A stretch of 38,104 nucleotides of DNA from an uncultured Clostridia bacterium (lineage in GTDB: Bacteria; Bacillota; Clostridia; Christensenellales; Aristaeellaceae). Location: contig CALCUD010000144.1 of assembly GCA_937906775.1 (NCBI GenBank), positions 1 to 38,104 on the forward strand, written 5' to 3'. Within the stretch, counting starts at the first letter, position 1. The number at the start of each line of letters is the position of its first letter. The notes beneath the pieces are model-generated. The model had not been told where the DNA came from. It searched no databases and saw only the letters and a program-made list of their open reading frames with translations. The position numbers and the translations under genes are program-made. This document shows positions 24,444-32,980 of this stretch, piece after piece.

Positions 24444-27017
24444 ATGAAACGATTCATCTCCCTTTCCCTGTCCCTTCTGCTGGCTTTCTGCCTGCTGGCG
24501 CCAGCTTTGTCCTTTTCGGAAACGGCCTCCCGCGTCCTGATCCTGTACTGGGACGGGGACGCGCCGCTGGAAACTTCCGATGTCTGGGCCTGGATGCCCG
24601 GAAAAGACGGAAAAGGCTATCTTTTTACCGCCTGCGACTACGGCGCCAGATGCGAGATCCCCGTTCCGGCCGATGCCGCGGAGGTCGGTTTCATCGTCCG
24701 GACAGGCTGCTCCGATCCGGGCGGATCCTCCTGGGGCGAAGCTTCCAAGGATTTCGCGGACGACCGGTTCGCCGTGCTGACCGGCGATATCACGGAAGTC
24801 TGGCTGAAAACCGGAGAATCGCAGCAGTACCGGAGCGCTGACGGGGGCAAAACATTGGATCCGATCCGGTTTTTCAAGTCCGCTTCGATCGTTTCCCCCA
24901 CAGAGATCAAATATACCGTCGCTCCCGCCGCCCGGTTTGAAAGCATGGACCAGATCGCCGTATACGACGGGGACCGGCAGGTGGAGATTGAAAAAGTTTC
25001 CAGCCTTGGCAACAACGTGATCATCGGAACCGTCACTGTAAAGGAGCCGCTGGACGTGACAAGGAACTACGAACTTGAGCTGGACGGATTCGGCCGGAAG
25101 CCCATGATCCCGACGGATATTTTCGACAGTGAAGCCTTCATTGCGGAATACACCTACGACGGCGACGACCTCGGCGCCGTCATTCACGGGGATGAAACCG
25201 TGTTCAAGCTCTGGGCGCCCACCGCGTCCCGGGTCCTGCTGAATCTCTTTGACGCGGGCGACGGATGCGAAGCGCGTGAATCTCTGGAAATGATCCTGAG
25301 GGAAAAGGGCGTCTGGGAGCTGACCGTTCCCTGCGGGACCGGCACCTACTACACCTATACCGTCACCACCGCCGCGGGAACGCAGGAAGCCGTCGATCCC
25401 TACGCGAAAGCGCTCGGCATCAACGGCGACCGCGGCATGGTGATCGATCTGAACACGACAGACCCTGAAGGCTTTGACCGGGACACATGGTTCTCAGGCA
25501 TCTCAACTTATGAAGACGCCGTCATCTGGGAGGTTCATGTCCGCGATTTTTCCATTGCCGACAAATCTTCCTCCTATCCCGGAAAATACCTTGCCTTTAC
25601 GGAAACCGGGCTGACCAATGCCGCGGGCTATTCCACCGGGATCGATCATGTGGCGGAACTGGGCGCCACGCATATCCATCTGCAGCCGGTCTATGACTAC
25701 GCCACGGTGGATGAAACCGATCCGGACGGCAGCTATAACTGGGGCTATGACCCCAAAAACTACAACGCGCCGGAAGGCAGCTACTCCACCGACCCGTATC
25801 ACGGCGAAGTCCGGATCAACGAATTCAAACAGATGGTGCAGGCCATCCACCGTCAGGGAATGGGCGTCGTGATGGACGTGGTTTACAATCACACAGCCGA
25901 CGCGAACTCCAATCTGAACAGGATCGTTCCGTATTACTATTATCGCTACACGGCCACAGGCGAAAACTCCAACGGTTCCGGCTGCGGAAATGAAACGGCT
26001 TCCGACCGCGTCATGTTCCGGAAATACATGGCGGACTCCGTCACTTACTGGGCGAAAGAGTACCATATCGACGGTTTCCGTTTTGACCTGATGGCGCTGC
26101 ACGATCTGGAAACCATGCAGGAGATCGAACAGAAACTTCACGCGCTGAACCCGCAGTGTCTGATCTACGGCGAAGGCTGGACAGGCGGCACTTCCGCGCT
26201 GTTCCCCGCGAAACAGGTCACCCAGGCCAATATTGCAAGGATCGTTCCCTCCGAAAACGCCGCCGGCGGCATCGCGGTCTTCAACGATTCCATCCGGGAC
26301 GGGCTGAAGGGTTCCGTCTTCAACGCGAAGGAGACCGGTTATGTCAGCGGCGCCGCTTCCAAAATGAATGCCTGGAAGGTCATCTTCGGCCTTACGGGCG
26401 GCGTAAGCAACGTCAGTACCTCCTGGAAGGCGCTGAACGCCGGCGTCATCAACTATACCGCATGCCATGACAATATGACCCTGTGGGACAAGCTGCTCGC
26501 CTCCAACCCGGATCAGTCGGACGCGGAGCGGATCGGTATGATCCGTATGGCTTCCGCCGCGGTGCTGCTTTCCCGCGGGACGCCCTTCCTGGTGGCGGGC
26601 GAAGAGATGCTCAGAACCAAGCAGGGTGATTCGAACAGTTATATGTCTTCGGATGAGATCAACCATCTGGACTGGGAAAGTCTGACGGACGGCTCCCCCG
26701 TCGCGGAAACATTCGATTATTACAGGCAGCTGATCCGTCTGCGGAAAGAGACCGGCTTCCTCCGGAGCGCGCCGGTGACCTGCGAGCTTGGGGACAATAT
26801 GGCCATTCTGGCGACCTGGACCGGGGAAAAAGATCCCGTCGGTTTCGCGGTATTCAATCCCGGCGGCGGATCCGTCACCGTATCGCTTCCGGAAGGCGTC
26901 ACTGAACTCCGGTTCGCCGGCATACCGGCCGGCACGGAAAACGTCCCCGCCGGTGCGGACGGAACAGTTACCGTTCCCGGCATGAGCTGGTGCCTGTTCG
27001 GACGGCCGGAACCGTAA
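24444..27017 (+). CDS. pulA: Secreted type I pullulanase (GH13_14)
   Basis: The 857-residue protein starts with a signal peptide (MKRFISLSLSLLLAFCLLAP, cleaved near residue 25). A PUD/CBM41-like starch-binding domain follows (WAWMPGKDGKGYLF), then an LDPIRFFKSASIVSPTEIKY linker domain, a CBM48 near residue 250 (FKLWAPTASRVLLNLF) and the GH13 barrel. Region I is VVMDVVYNHT, the nucleophile Asp548 is in GFRFDLM, the acid Glu577 in YGEGW, and the transition-state Asp676 in CHDN. YNWGYDPKNYNAPEGSYST is the pullulanase type I marker. It hydrolyses alpha-1,6 branches of pullulan, amylopectin or glycogen outside the cell. No sorting signal or S-layer domain is seen, so it should be released. Confidence 0.95.
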   Translation: MKRFISLSLSLLLAFCLLAPALSFSETASRVLILYWDGDAPLETSDVWAWMPGKDGKGYLFTACDYGARCEIPVPADAAEVGFIVRTGCSDPGGSSWGEASKDFADDRFAVLTGDITEVWLKTGESQQYRSADGGKTLDPIRFFKSASIVSPTEIKYTVAPAARFESMDQIAVYDGDRQVEIEKVSSLGNNVIIGTVTVKEPLDVTRNYELELDGFGRKPMIPTDIFDSEAFIAEYTYDGDDLGAVIHGDETVFKLWAPTASRVLLNLFDAGDGCEARESLEMILREKGVWELTVPCGTGTYYTYTVTTAAGTQEAVDPYAKALGINGDRGMVIDLNTTDPEGFDRDTWFSGISTYEDAVIWEVHVRDFSIADKSSSYPGKYLAFTETGLTNAAGYSTGIDHVAELGATHIHLQPVYDYATVDETDPDGSYNWGYDPKNYNAPEGSYSTDPYHGEVRINEFKQMVQAIHRQGMGVVMDVVYNHTADANSNLNRIVPYYYYRYTATGENSNGSGCGNETASDRVMFRKYMADSVTYWAKEYHIDGFRFDLMALHDLETMQEIEQKLHALNPQCLIYGEGWTGGTSALFPAKQVTQANIARIVPSENAAGGIAVFNDSIRDGLKGSVFNAKETGYVSGAASKMNAWKVIFGLTGGVSNVSTSWKALNAGVINYTACHDNMTLWDKLLASNPDQSDAERIGMIRMASAAVLLSRGTPFLVAGEEMLRTKQGDSNSYMSSDEINHLDWESLTDGSPVAETFDYYRQLIRLRKETGFLRSAPVTCELGDNMAILATWTGEKDPVGFAVFNPGGGSVTVSLPEGVTELRFAGIPAGTENVPAGADGTVTVPGMSWCLFGRPEP

Positions 27018-27034
27018 AAACTCCGGAATATGAA

Positions 27035-27068
27035 ACACCGCGGAATCCGCTGTCGGATTCCGCGGTGT
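27035..27068 (+). terminator. Terminator after pulA
   Basis: A perfect 15-bp stem (27035-27049 with 27054-27068, loop CTGT) starts 18 bp after the pulA stop. The following CATTTATCTGTT is only moderately T-rich. Confidence 0.65.
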
Positions 27069-27119
27069 CATTTATCTGTTGATCCGGTTCAGTCAGGCAT
27101 GAACCGTTGTTTCACCGGT

Positions 27120-27245
27120 TCAGAAAACGCCGGCGACCGTCAGGATGATCGCGACCGCCACCACCGCCACCAGCCCGAGCACCACGCGGATCACGATATC
27201 CAGCCTGCGGGTGGCTAAGGCTCCGGTCTCCTCTCCTTTTTTCAT
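27120..27245 (-). CDS. Possible 41-residue single-helix membrane peptide
   Basis: The frame from the ATG at 27243-27245 reads MKKGEETGALATRRLDIVIR followed by about 20 hydrophobic residues rich in Val, Ala, Leu and Ile (VVLGLVAVVAVAIILTVAGV) and a Phe-stop. Codon third positions are GC-rich as in neighbouring genes. A good promoter (TTGACC-18-TACAAT) ends 37 bp upstream. Against it, no ribosome site precedes the ATG; the only purine-rich tract (AAAAAAGGAGAGGAG) lies after it, within the first codons. It may be a real small protein, or the tract may belong to a leader. The function is unknown. Confidence 0.45.
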   Translation of the reverse strand: MKKGEETGALATRRLDIVIRVVLGLVAVVAVAIILTVAGVF

Positions 27246-27281
27246 ACACACCATACTTTCATACTCATTTCATCCATGCGT

Positions 27282-27311
27282 ATTGTATCCTTACTCCGGA
27301 CGGACGGTCAA
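27282..27311 (-). promoter_or_regulatory. Minus-strand promoter upstream of the small membrane peptide
   Basis: TTGACC (27311-27306), 18 bp, TACAAT (27287-27282) on the minus strand, pointing at the 41-residue frame. Confidence 0.55.
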
Positions 27312-27455
27312 TCCGATTTCCTTCCGCGATTGTTCACATTTATACTGAAATCCCGCTTTCTTTCGGACTGCCTGCCTTTCCGGGGACATTATTGTGCGAA
27401 AACTGTACTTTTTCATTTCTCTGATGAATTCACCGGAAGAATCACCCCGGATATG

Positions 27456-27485
27456 TTGCGCCGGATCTGTCCGGAAGCGTATAAT
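27456..27485 (+). promoter_or_regulatory. Promoter of the EamA transporter gene
   Basis: TTGCGC (27456-27461), 18 bp, and a perfect TATAAT (27480-27485), 49 bp upstream of the ATG at 27535. Confidence 0.6.
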
Positions 27486-27534
27486 GTCCTCCGCGGCGCT
27501 TACAGCACATCTCCGGCCGCAAAGGAGATTCCGG

Positions 27535-28431
27535 ATGAGCAAACGGGAAAAAACCGCCATCGTCGGCGTTGTCTTTGTCAGCATCATGTGGGGGCTGTCC
27601 TTTATCGGCAGCAAGATCGCCATGGCCGCCGGGCTCCAGCCCTTTTCGCTGGTGACCCTGCGTTTTCTGTCCGCCTCCGCGTTTCTGTTTCCGTTGGCCC
27701 TGCTGACGAAAACCCGGCTGCGGATCAGCCTCCGGGATATTCCGGAACTGTTTCTTGCCGCGTTGTTCGGAACCACCGTCTACTTTTTCTTTGAGCTGAA
27801 CGGTCTGAAGCGGACCTCCGCCGCGACCGCCTCTCTGATCATCGCGATGATCCCCGTTTTCACCATGCTGTCCGAGCTGATCTTTCATCAGCACAAGCCG
27901 TCAGCCCTGCAGTGGACAGGCGCCGTAGTCTCCCTGTTCGGCGTCTGGCTGGTGGTCGGCAGCAGCGCGGAGGGAAACACCCTCATCGGTCTGCTGCTCA
28001 TGCTGGCCGCGTGTGTATGCTGGGTCATCTACGGCGAACTGACCAACCGCCTGCTGAAAAGGCTGCCGACGCTGACCATTACCTGCTGGCAGAGTCTGTT
28101 CAGCCTGATCAGTCTGATCCCTCTCAGCTTTACGGAACAGGTCCCGTGGCAGTCCGTTCCCGCGGACGCGTGGATCTCCGCCTGCGTCTTTCTGGGATTG
28201 ATCTGCTCCGGCGTCTGTTATATTCTGTACAATAACAGCATCGCGGCAATCTCAACCGGGCGTACAGCCATTTTTCTGAACATCAACCCCATCGCCGGCG
28301 TTGTCGGGAGCGTGATCATCCTGAAAGAATCCTTCACGCTGCTTCAGGCAGTCGGAGGCGTCATCATTCTGGCCAGCCTGTTCCTGGTCAACCGGAAAGC
28401 AGGAACAAAAAAGGAAAGTATATCCGAATAA
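27535..28431 (+). CDS. EamA/DMT-family transporter
   Basis: The 298-residue protein (ATG at 27535, AAAGGAGATT upstream; the longer frame to 27394 crosses the promoter) has ten predicted membrane helices in two EamA repeats, the usual layout of drug/metabolite transporters. Repeat one begins VGVVFVSIMWGLSFIGSKIAM and contains LVTLRFLSASAFLFPLAL. Repeat two begins near residue 150 and contains the ISTGRTAIFLNINPIAGVV loop. The family exports amino acids, cofactors or drugs; no specific substrate is indicated here. It is followed by a bidirectional terminator. Confidence 0.88.
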   Translation: MSKREKTAIVGVVFVSIMWGLSFIGSKIAMAAGLQPFSLVTLRFLSASAFLFPLALLTKTRLRISLRDIPELFLAALFGTTVYFFFELNGLKRTSAATASLIIAMIPVFTMLSELIFHQHKPSALQWTGAVVSLFGVWLVVGSSAEGNTLIGLLLMLAACVCWVIYGELTNRLLKRLPTLTITCWQSLFSLISLIPLSFTEQVPWQSVPADAWISACVFLGLICSGVCYILYNNSIAAISTGRTAIFLNINPIAGVVGSVIILKESFTLLQAVGGVIILASLFLVNRKAGTKKESISE

Positions 28432-28441
28432 ACAAAAAACG

Positions 28442-28470
28442 CGCGGTCCCGGAAAGGGACCGCGTTCTTT
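28442..28470. terminator. Bidirectional terminator between eamA and queA
   Basis: A perfect 9-bp stem CGCGGTCCC (28442-28450) with GGGACCGCG (28456-28464), loop GGAAA. The plus side ends in TTCTTT and the minus side runs into GCGTTTTTTG, so it can stop both converging transcripts. Confidence 0.8.
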
Positions 28471-28479
28471 ATGCCGTTC

Positions 28480-29508
28480 CTACTCAATGAACATCGCGTC
28501 GCCAAAAGAGAAGAAGCGATACCGCTCCGCCACCGCCTCGCGGTAGACCCGGAGAGCCTCCTCCCGGCCCATCAGGGTGCTGATCAGCATCAGCAGCGTA
28601 CTCTGCGGAAGATGGAAATTGGTGATCAGAGCGTCGACCGCTTTGATCTTTACGCCGGGTTTGATGAAAATCGCGGTATCCCCGGCTCCGGCATGTACAA
28701 GGCCGTCATCGGTCGACATCGTTTCCAGCGTACGGACCGACGTAGTCCCGACGCAGATGATCCGGCCCCCGTTCCTCCGGATCCTGTTCAGTGTTTCGGC
28801 AGCCTCGTCTGTCACCTGACAGAATTCGCTGTGCATCACATGCCGGTCCACATCGTCCTCTTTCACAGGCCGGAAGGTTCCCAGTCCGACGTGCAGCAGC
28901 ACCGGAACCACTGTGATCCCTTTTTCACGGATCCTGTCGAGCAGTTCGGGCGTAAAGTGAAGGCCGGCGGTCGGCGCGGCCGCGGATCCCTCCTGCTTCG
29001 CGTAAACCGTCTGATAACGGTTCGCGTCCTGCAGTTTTTCATGAATGTAGGGCGGCAGCGGCATTTCTCCCAGCCGGTCCAGGATTTCTTCAAATACCCC
29101 GTCGTAATGGAATCGGACCGTTCTTCCCCCGATCTCTTCCACATTGCCCAGAATCTCGCACCGGAGCGCGCCGTCCCCGAAGCTGCAGAAGGTCCCCGGC
29201 TTCAGTCTTCTCCCGGGGCGGACAAGAGCCTCCCAGTCGGTGGCGTTTTCACGCCGGAGCAGCAGCACCTCAACCGGGACCCCGGTTTCTTCCTTCACGC
29301 CCAGAAGGCGTGCGGGAATGACCTTGGTGTTGTTGATCACCAGCGCGTCCCCGGGATTCAGATAATCGGCAATATCGTAGAAATGCTTATGTTCCACGGA
29401 ACCGTCCTTCCGGTGATAAACCAGAAGCCGGCTGTGATCCCGGGGTTCCATCGGCGTCTGCGCGATCAGTTCCTCCGGCAGTTCGTAATCAAAGTCAGAA
29501 GTTTTCAT
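28480..29508 (-). CDS. queA: S-adenosylmethionine:tRNA ribosyltransferase-isomerase
   Basis: The 342-residue protein starts at the ATG at 29506-29508 (MKTSDFDYELPEELIAQTP, the standard QueA N-terminus); the frame is open upstream into ruvB. Other marks are RDHSRLLVYHR, VINNTKVIPARL, SAAAPTAGLHFTPELL, HVGLGTFRPV, and FHLPQSTLLMLISTLMG. QueA transfers the ribosyl part of SAM to preQ1 in tRNA to make epoxyqueuosine, a step of queuosine synthesis. It lies 5 bp after ruvB in a ruvCAB-queA order that is common in Bacillota; the ribosome site (ATGGAGATC) is inside the ruvB end. Confidence 0.96.
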   Translation of the reverse strand: MKTSDFDYELPEELIAQTPMEPRDHSRLLVYHRKDGSVEHKHFYDIADYLNPGDALVINNTKVIPARLLGVKEETGVPVEVLLLRRENATDWEALVRPGRRLKPGTFCSFGDGALRCEILGNVEEIGGRTVRFHYDGVFEEILDRLGEMPLPPYIHEKLQDANRYQTVYAKQEGSAAAPTAGLHFTPELLDRIREKGITVVPVLLHVGLGTFRPVKEDDVDRHVMHSEFCQVTDEAAETLNRIRRNGGRIICVGTTSVRTLETMSTDDGLVHAGAGDTAIFIKPGVKIKAVDALITNFHLPQSTLLMLISTLMGREEALRVYREAVAERYRFFSFGDAMFIE

Positions 29509-29513
29509 GGCGT

Positions 29514-30551
29514 TCAGATCTCCATTTTGATCTGGGCTTCCGCAGCGGAAGCCGGCATGGTCTTTTTCATATGCGCCCACGCAGACGGCGTGCAGACGCG
29601 GCCTCTGGGCGTTCTCATCAGGAATCCCAGCTGCATCAGGTAGGGCTCGTAAACGTCCTCGATCGTCACCGCGTCCTCCCCGGTGGTCGCCGCGAGCGTA
29701 TCCAGCCCGACGGGGCCGCCGCCGAACTTGTCCATCATGCAGGACAGCATGTTACGGTCGACCTTGTCCAGACCCAGCTCATCCACTTCCAGCAGTTCCA
29801 GCGCTTCCCGCGCGATGGCCCGGCTGATATGGCCGCCGGCCCGGACCTGGGCATAGTCGCGGACGCGTTTCAGCATCCGGTTGGCGATCCGGGGCGTTCC
29901 CCGGCTGCGGCGGGCGATCTCCAGCAGACCTTCCTCATCGGCGTCCACACACAGGATCCCCGCGCTGCGCTTTACGATCAACGCCAGCTCTTCAGGCGTA
30001 TACATCTCCAGCCGGAACAGCATCCCGAATCTGTCGCGCAGCGGTGCGGAAAGCTGTCCGGCGCGGGTGGTCGCGCCGACGAGGGTGAACTTCGGCAGAT
30101 CCACCCGGATGCTCCGCGCCGTCGGTCCTTTACCGATCATGATATCGATGGCGAAATCTTCCATCGCGGGATACAGCACCTCTTCCACCTGTCGGGAAAG
30201 CCGGTGGATCTCATCGATAAAAAGCACATCTCCGGCGTTCAGATTGCTCAGGATCGACGCCAGATCCCCGGGGCGTTCGATCGCAGGCCCGCTGGTCACA
30301 CGGATGTTCTGCCCCATTTCGGCGGCCACGATGCAGGCCAGCGTCGTCTTTCCGAGTCCGGGAGGGCCGTACAGCAGCATATGGTCCAGCGCGTCGCGCC
30401 TGTTCAGCGCGGCCTGGATATAAATATCGAGGCTTTCCTTCACCGCCTGCTGGCCGACATATTCGCGTAGCGTATGCGGACGCAGGGACTGCTCCACCGC
30501 GCTGTCTTCAGGCTGGTAACCGCCGTTCATCAACCGTTCGTCATCCATCAT
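29514..30551 (-). CDS. ruvB: Holliday junction branch-migration helicase RuvB
   Basis: The 345-residue AAA+ ATPase has Walker A GPPGLGKT at residues 62-69, Walker B LFIDEIHRL, sensor-type TLVGATTRAG, and the arginine-finger region SAPLRDRFG. The C-terminal winged helix shows TPRGRVCTPSAW. RuvB hexamers pump DNA through the RuvA-bound junction. The gene follows ruvA by 22 bp in the ruvCAB-queA run. Confidence 0.98.
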   Translation of the reverse strand: MMDDERLMNGGYQPEDSAVEQSLRPHTLREYVGQQAVKESLDIYIQAALNRRDALDHMLLYGPPGLGKTTLACIVAAEMGQNIRVTSGPAIERPGDLASILSNLNAGDVLFIDEIHRLSRQVEEVLYPAMEDFAIDIMIGKGPTARSIRVDLPKFTLVGATTRAGQLSAPLRDRFGMLFRLEMYTPEELALIVKRSAGILCVDADEEGLLEIARRSRGTPRIANRMLKRVRDYAQVRAGGHISRAIAREALELLEVDELGLDKVDRNMLSCMMDKFGGGPVGLDTLAATTGEDAVTIEDVYEPYLMQLGFLMRTPRGRVCTPSAWAHMKKTMPASAAEAQIKMEI

Positions 30552-30573
30552 CGTTTACGTTCTTCCCTTTCGG

Positions 30574-31182
30574 TTACATTCCGGCCATGCCGCGAAGGGC
30601 CAGCCGGATCAGTTCATCGGTTTTGTCGCTCTGATCCCGGACGCGGCTGACCGCGTTCCGGGCCTCGGTGGAGGAATAGCCGAGCGCCGTTAACGCTTCG
30701 ACCGCTTCCATCACGCTGTCGGTCGCCATGGAGGCTGCCGGTATGGCCGCCGCATCCCCCGCGGAGACGGATACATCCGACTGCGTGATTTTGTCTTTCA
30801 ATTCCAGCGCCAGACGCTGCGCTGTTTTTTTGCCGATGCCGGGCGCCCGGGAAAGAGCGTTCACATCCCCCAGCAGGATCGCCAGATTCAGTTCCCGCAG
30901 CGGCATGGCGCCCAGAACGCCGAGCGCGGTTTTGGGACCGATCCCGGAAACAGAGGTCAACTGCAGAAACATCTCTTTTTCTTCTTTGCCGGCAAAACCG
31001 AAAAGCTCCATCGCGTCCTCCCGGACGGAAAGCCAGACATAGCACCGCATCGTTTCTCCCAGAGCGGGCGCGGCCTGAAGCGTGTTGTTGGAGCAATTCA
31101 ACAGGTAGCCGACGCCGCCGGCCTCGATCACCAGCGCGCCGTTCACCTTTTCACACACTTTTCCTTCTATAAAAGCGTACAT
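30574..31182 (-). CDS. ruvA: Holliday junction-binding protein RuvA
   Basis: The 202-residue protein has the three RuvA domains: an N-terminal OB fold (MYAFIEGKVCEKVNGALVIE), two helix-hairpin-helix motifs (TSVSGIGPKTALGVLG and APGIGKKTAQRLALELKDK), and a C-terminal UBA-like domain (EAVEALTALGYSSTEARNAV) that binds RuvB. The ATG has AAGGAG upstream and lies 14 bp after ruvC. Confidence 0.97.
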   Translation of the reverse strand: MYAFIEGKVCEKVNGALVIEAGGVGYLLNCSNNTLQAAPALGETMRCYVWLSVREDAMELFGFAGKEEKEMFLQLTSVSGIGPKTALGVLGAMPLRELNLAILLGDVNALSRAPGIGKKTAQRLALELKDKITQSDVSVSAGDAAAIPAASMATDSVMEAVEALTALGYSSTEARNAVSRVRDQSDKTDELIRLALRGMAGM

Positions 31183-31196
31183 TCGGGCATTTCTCC

Positions 31197-31691
31197 TTAT
31201 TTCATCAGGAATTCCCTTTTGGCAACACCGACCTGACAGTGCGTGATCGCGCAGGCGATCGCGTCAGCCGCATCGTCCGGCTTCGGGATCTCCTCCATTT
31301 TCAGCAGCAGCTTCACCATCTGCTGGACCTGTTTCTTGTCGGCTTTTCCGTATCCGGTCACCGCCTGCTTGATCTGCATCGGCGTATATTCGTAAAGGTT
31401 TTCGGTATACTCGGCGGCAGCGATGATCGCCGCGCCGCGGGCGGCTCCGACCATCAGCGCCGTCGTAACATTGCGGGCGAAAAAGAGCTCTTCAAACGCC
31501 ACATCATCCGGTTTGTAGATCTGAAGCAGATCGCGGATCCCGAGCTGAAGTGTCCGCAGGCGCGTCTGCATCGGGACGCCGGCTTTGGTCTCGATACAAC
31601 CGTAGTTCAGCAGCTTCATCCGGCTGCCTTCGGTTTCCACGACGCCCCAGCCCATCAGCGCGTAGCCCGGATCGATCCCGAGAACGACCAA
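31197..31691 (-). CDS. ruvC: Holliday junction resolvase RuvC
   Basis: The 164-residue protein is an RNase H-like resolvase with Asp7 (LGIDPGYALMGWG), Glu67/Glu68 (AFEELFF), and Asp140/Asp143 (KPDDAADAIACA) as the metal-binding residues. The YTPMQIKQAVTGYGKADKKQ segment is typical of the family. The start is a TTG at 31689-31691, with GGAGG 7 bp upstream. It is the first gene of the ruvCAB-queA operon, behind a TTGACA promoter. Confidence 0.96.
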   Translation of the reverse strand: MVVLGIDPGYALMGWGVVETEGSRMKLLNYGCIETKAGVPMQTRLRTLQLGIRDLLQIYKPDDVAFEELFFARNVTTALMVGAARGAAIIAAAEYTENLYEYTPMQIKQAVTGYGKADKKQVQQMVKLLLKMEEIPKPDDAADAIACAITHCQVGVAKREFLMK

Positions 31692-31723
31692 AAAACCGCC
31701 TCCGTCCTTGATATTCCTTGAAC

Positions 31724-31752
31724 ATGGTAATCTTCCGCCGAAAAAATGTCAA
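31724..31752 (-). promoter_or_regulatory. Promoter of the ruvCAB-queA operon
   Basis: A perfect TTGACA (31752-31747) and TACCAT (31729-31724) are 17 bp apart on the minus strand, 33 bp before the ruvC TTG codon. Confidence 0.65.
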
Positions 31753-31856
31753 GGCGAACAGACCCGATTGATCCGGAACCCTCTCCGGGCTCCTGATTGC
31801 AAGATTTACATGATATCAAAGCAATTTCTTTCTTTATTTATGACCCTTGCCCGTGC

Positions 31857-31862
31857 TATAGT
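31857..31862 (+). promoter_or_regulatory. -10 element of the uxuA operon promoter
   Basis: TATAGT in GTGCTATAGTCC lies 32 bp before the uxuA ATG. The -35 region is AT-rich (TTTATT, 18 bp upstream) but not a good match, which could suit an activator-dependent promoter. The 8-bp palindrome TGATATCA (31811-31818) lies just upstream. Confidence 0.45.
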
Positions 31863-31894
31863 CCGTCATAGCAGAGAAAAGGAGGCGTTTCTCC

Positions 31895-32980
31895 ATGAAA
31901 ATGACATTCCGCTGGTACGGTGAAAAGAGCGATCCCATTCCGCTCCGTTATATCAGGCAGATTCCGGGCATGACCGGCGTGATGGGTCTGCTGGATGATA
32001 AAGCCGCGGGGGAAGACTGGCCGGAGGATGAAGTCCGCGCCTATGTGGAGACGGTTCACGCCGCAGGTCTTGAATGCGAAGTGATCGAAAGCGTCAATGT
32101 CCATGAGGATATCAAAATGGGGCTTCCCTCCCGCGACCGCTATATCGAAAACTACATTTCCACCGTCCGGACCCTCGCGAAATACGGCGTAAAGGTCATC
32201 ATCTACAATTTCATGCCGGTTTTTGACTGGCTGCGGACGGATCTGGCCCGCGTCATACCGGAAGACGGCAGCAACAGCCTGTATTTTGACGAAAAGGATC
32301 TGGCCGGTATGGGGCCGCTTGAAATCGTGCGCCGTACCGCCGAAAACAGCGGCGGTTTCAGTCTGCCGGGCTGGGAGCCCGCGCGGCTGGCCCAGCTGGA
32401 GAAAACGCTGAAACAATATGAAGGCATGACGCCCGACCGGCTCCGCGAAAATTTCAAATATTTCCTGGATGCCGTGATCCCCGTATGTGAGGAGGTCGGC
32501 GTACGCATGGCCTGCCATCCGGACGATCCCGCCTGGCCGATCTTCGGGCTGCCCCGAATCGCCCACAGCCAGGACGATTTCGACAGGATGTGCGCCCTGC
32601 ACGACAGTCCCGCCAACACGGTCTGCCTGTGTACAGGTTCTCTGGGTTCCGATCCCGGGAACGATATCCCGTCCATCATCCGTCACTTCGGGGAAAAGGA
32701 CCGGATCGGCGCGATGCACGTCCGGAACATCCGTTTCCTCGGCGAACGGCATTTCCGTGAATCCTCCCACCGCAACGCTGACGGCAGTCTGGATATGATC
32801 GCCATCATGCAGGCGATTTATGATACCTGTCCCGATACCTACATCCGTCCCGATCACGGCCGGATGATCTGGGATGAACAGGGCCGCCCCGGCTACGGTC
32901 TCTACGACCGGGCGCTGGGCGCCGCTTATCTGAACGGTCTGTGGGACGCAATCGAACGCGCGGAGGAAAACAAGAAATGA
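31895..32980 (+). CDS. uxuA: Mannonate dehydratase
   Basis: The 361-residue TIM-barrel protein has the UxuA N-terminus MTFRWYGEKSDPIPLRYIRQ and the segments IPGMTGVMGLLDD, KVIIYNFMPVFDW, MACHPDDPAWPIFGLPRI, CTGSLGSDPGND and MHVRNIRF. The His, Cys and Asp residues in the HPDDP and CTGS segments are metal and active-site positions in this family. It dehydrates D-mannonate to 2-keto-3-deoxygluconate in hexuronate breakdown. The ATG has AGGAGGCG upstream, and its stop overlaps uxuB by 4 bp. Confidence 0.96.
   Translation: MKMTFRWYGEKSDPIPLRYIRQIPGMTGVMGLLDDKAAGEDWPEDEVRAYVETVHAAGLECEVIESVNVHEDIKMGLPSRDRYIENYISTVRTLAKYGVKVIIYNFMPVFDWLRTDLARVIPEDGSNSLYFDEKDLAGMGPLEIVRRTAENSGGFSLPGWEPARLAQLEKTLKQYEGMTPDRLRENFKYFLDAVIPVCEEVGVRMACHPDDPAWPIFGLPRIAHSQDDFDRMCALHDSPANTVCLCTGSLGSDPGNDIPSIIRHFGEKDRIGAMHVRNIRFLGERHFRESSHRNADGSLDMIAIMQAIYDTCPDTYIRPDHGRMIWDEQGRPGYGLYDRALGAAYLNGLWDAIERAEENKK

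Larger units (their letters stand above)
27018..27534. other. 517-bp intergenic region between pulA and eamA
   Basis: The stretch holds the pulA terminator (27035-27068), a possible small membrane peptide on the minus strand (27120-27245) with its own promoter (27282-27311), and the eamA promoter (27456-27485). The 27312-27455 part is AT-rich and I see nothing definite in it. Confidence 0.6.

Noticed and set aside
31811..31818. TGATATCA palindrome before uxuA as a hexuronate operator
   Set aside because: At 8 bp it is too short to stand alone; no longer symmetric half-sites extend around it, so it is only mentioned with the promoter.
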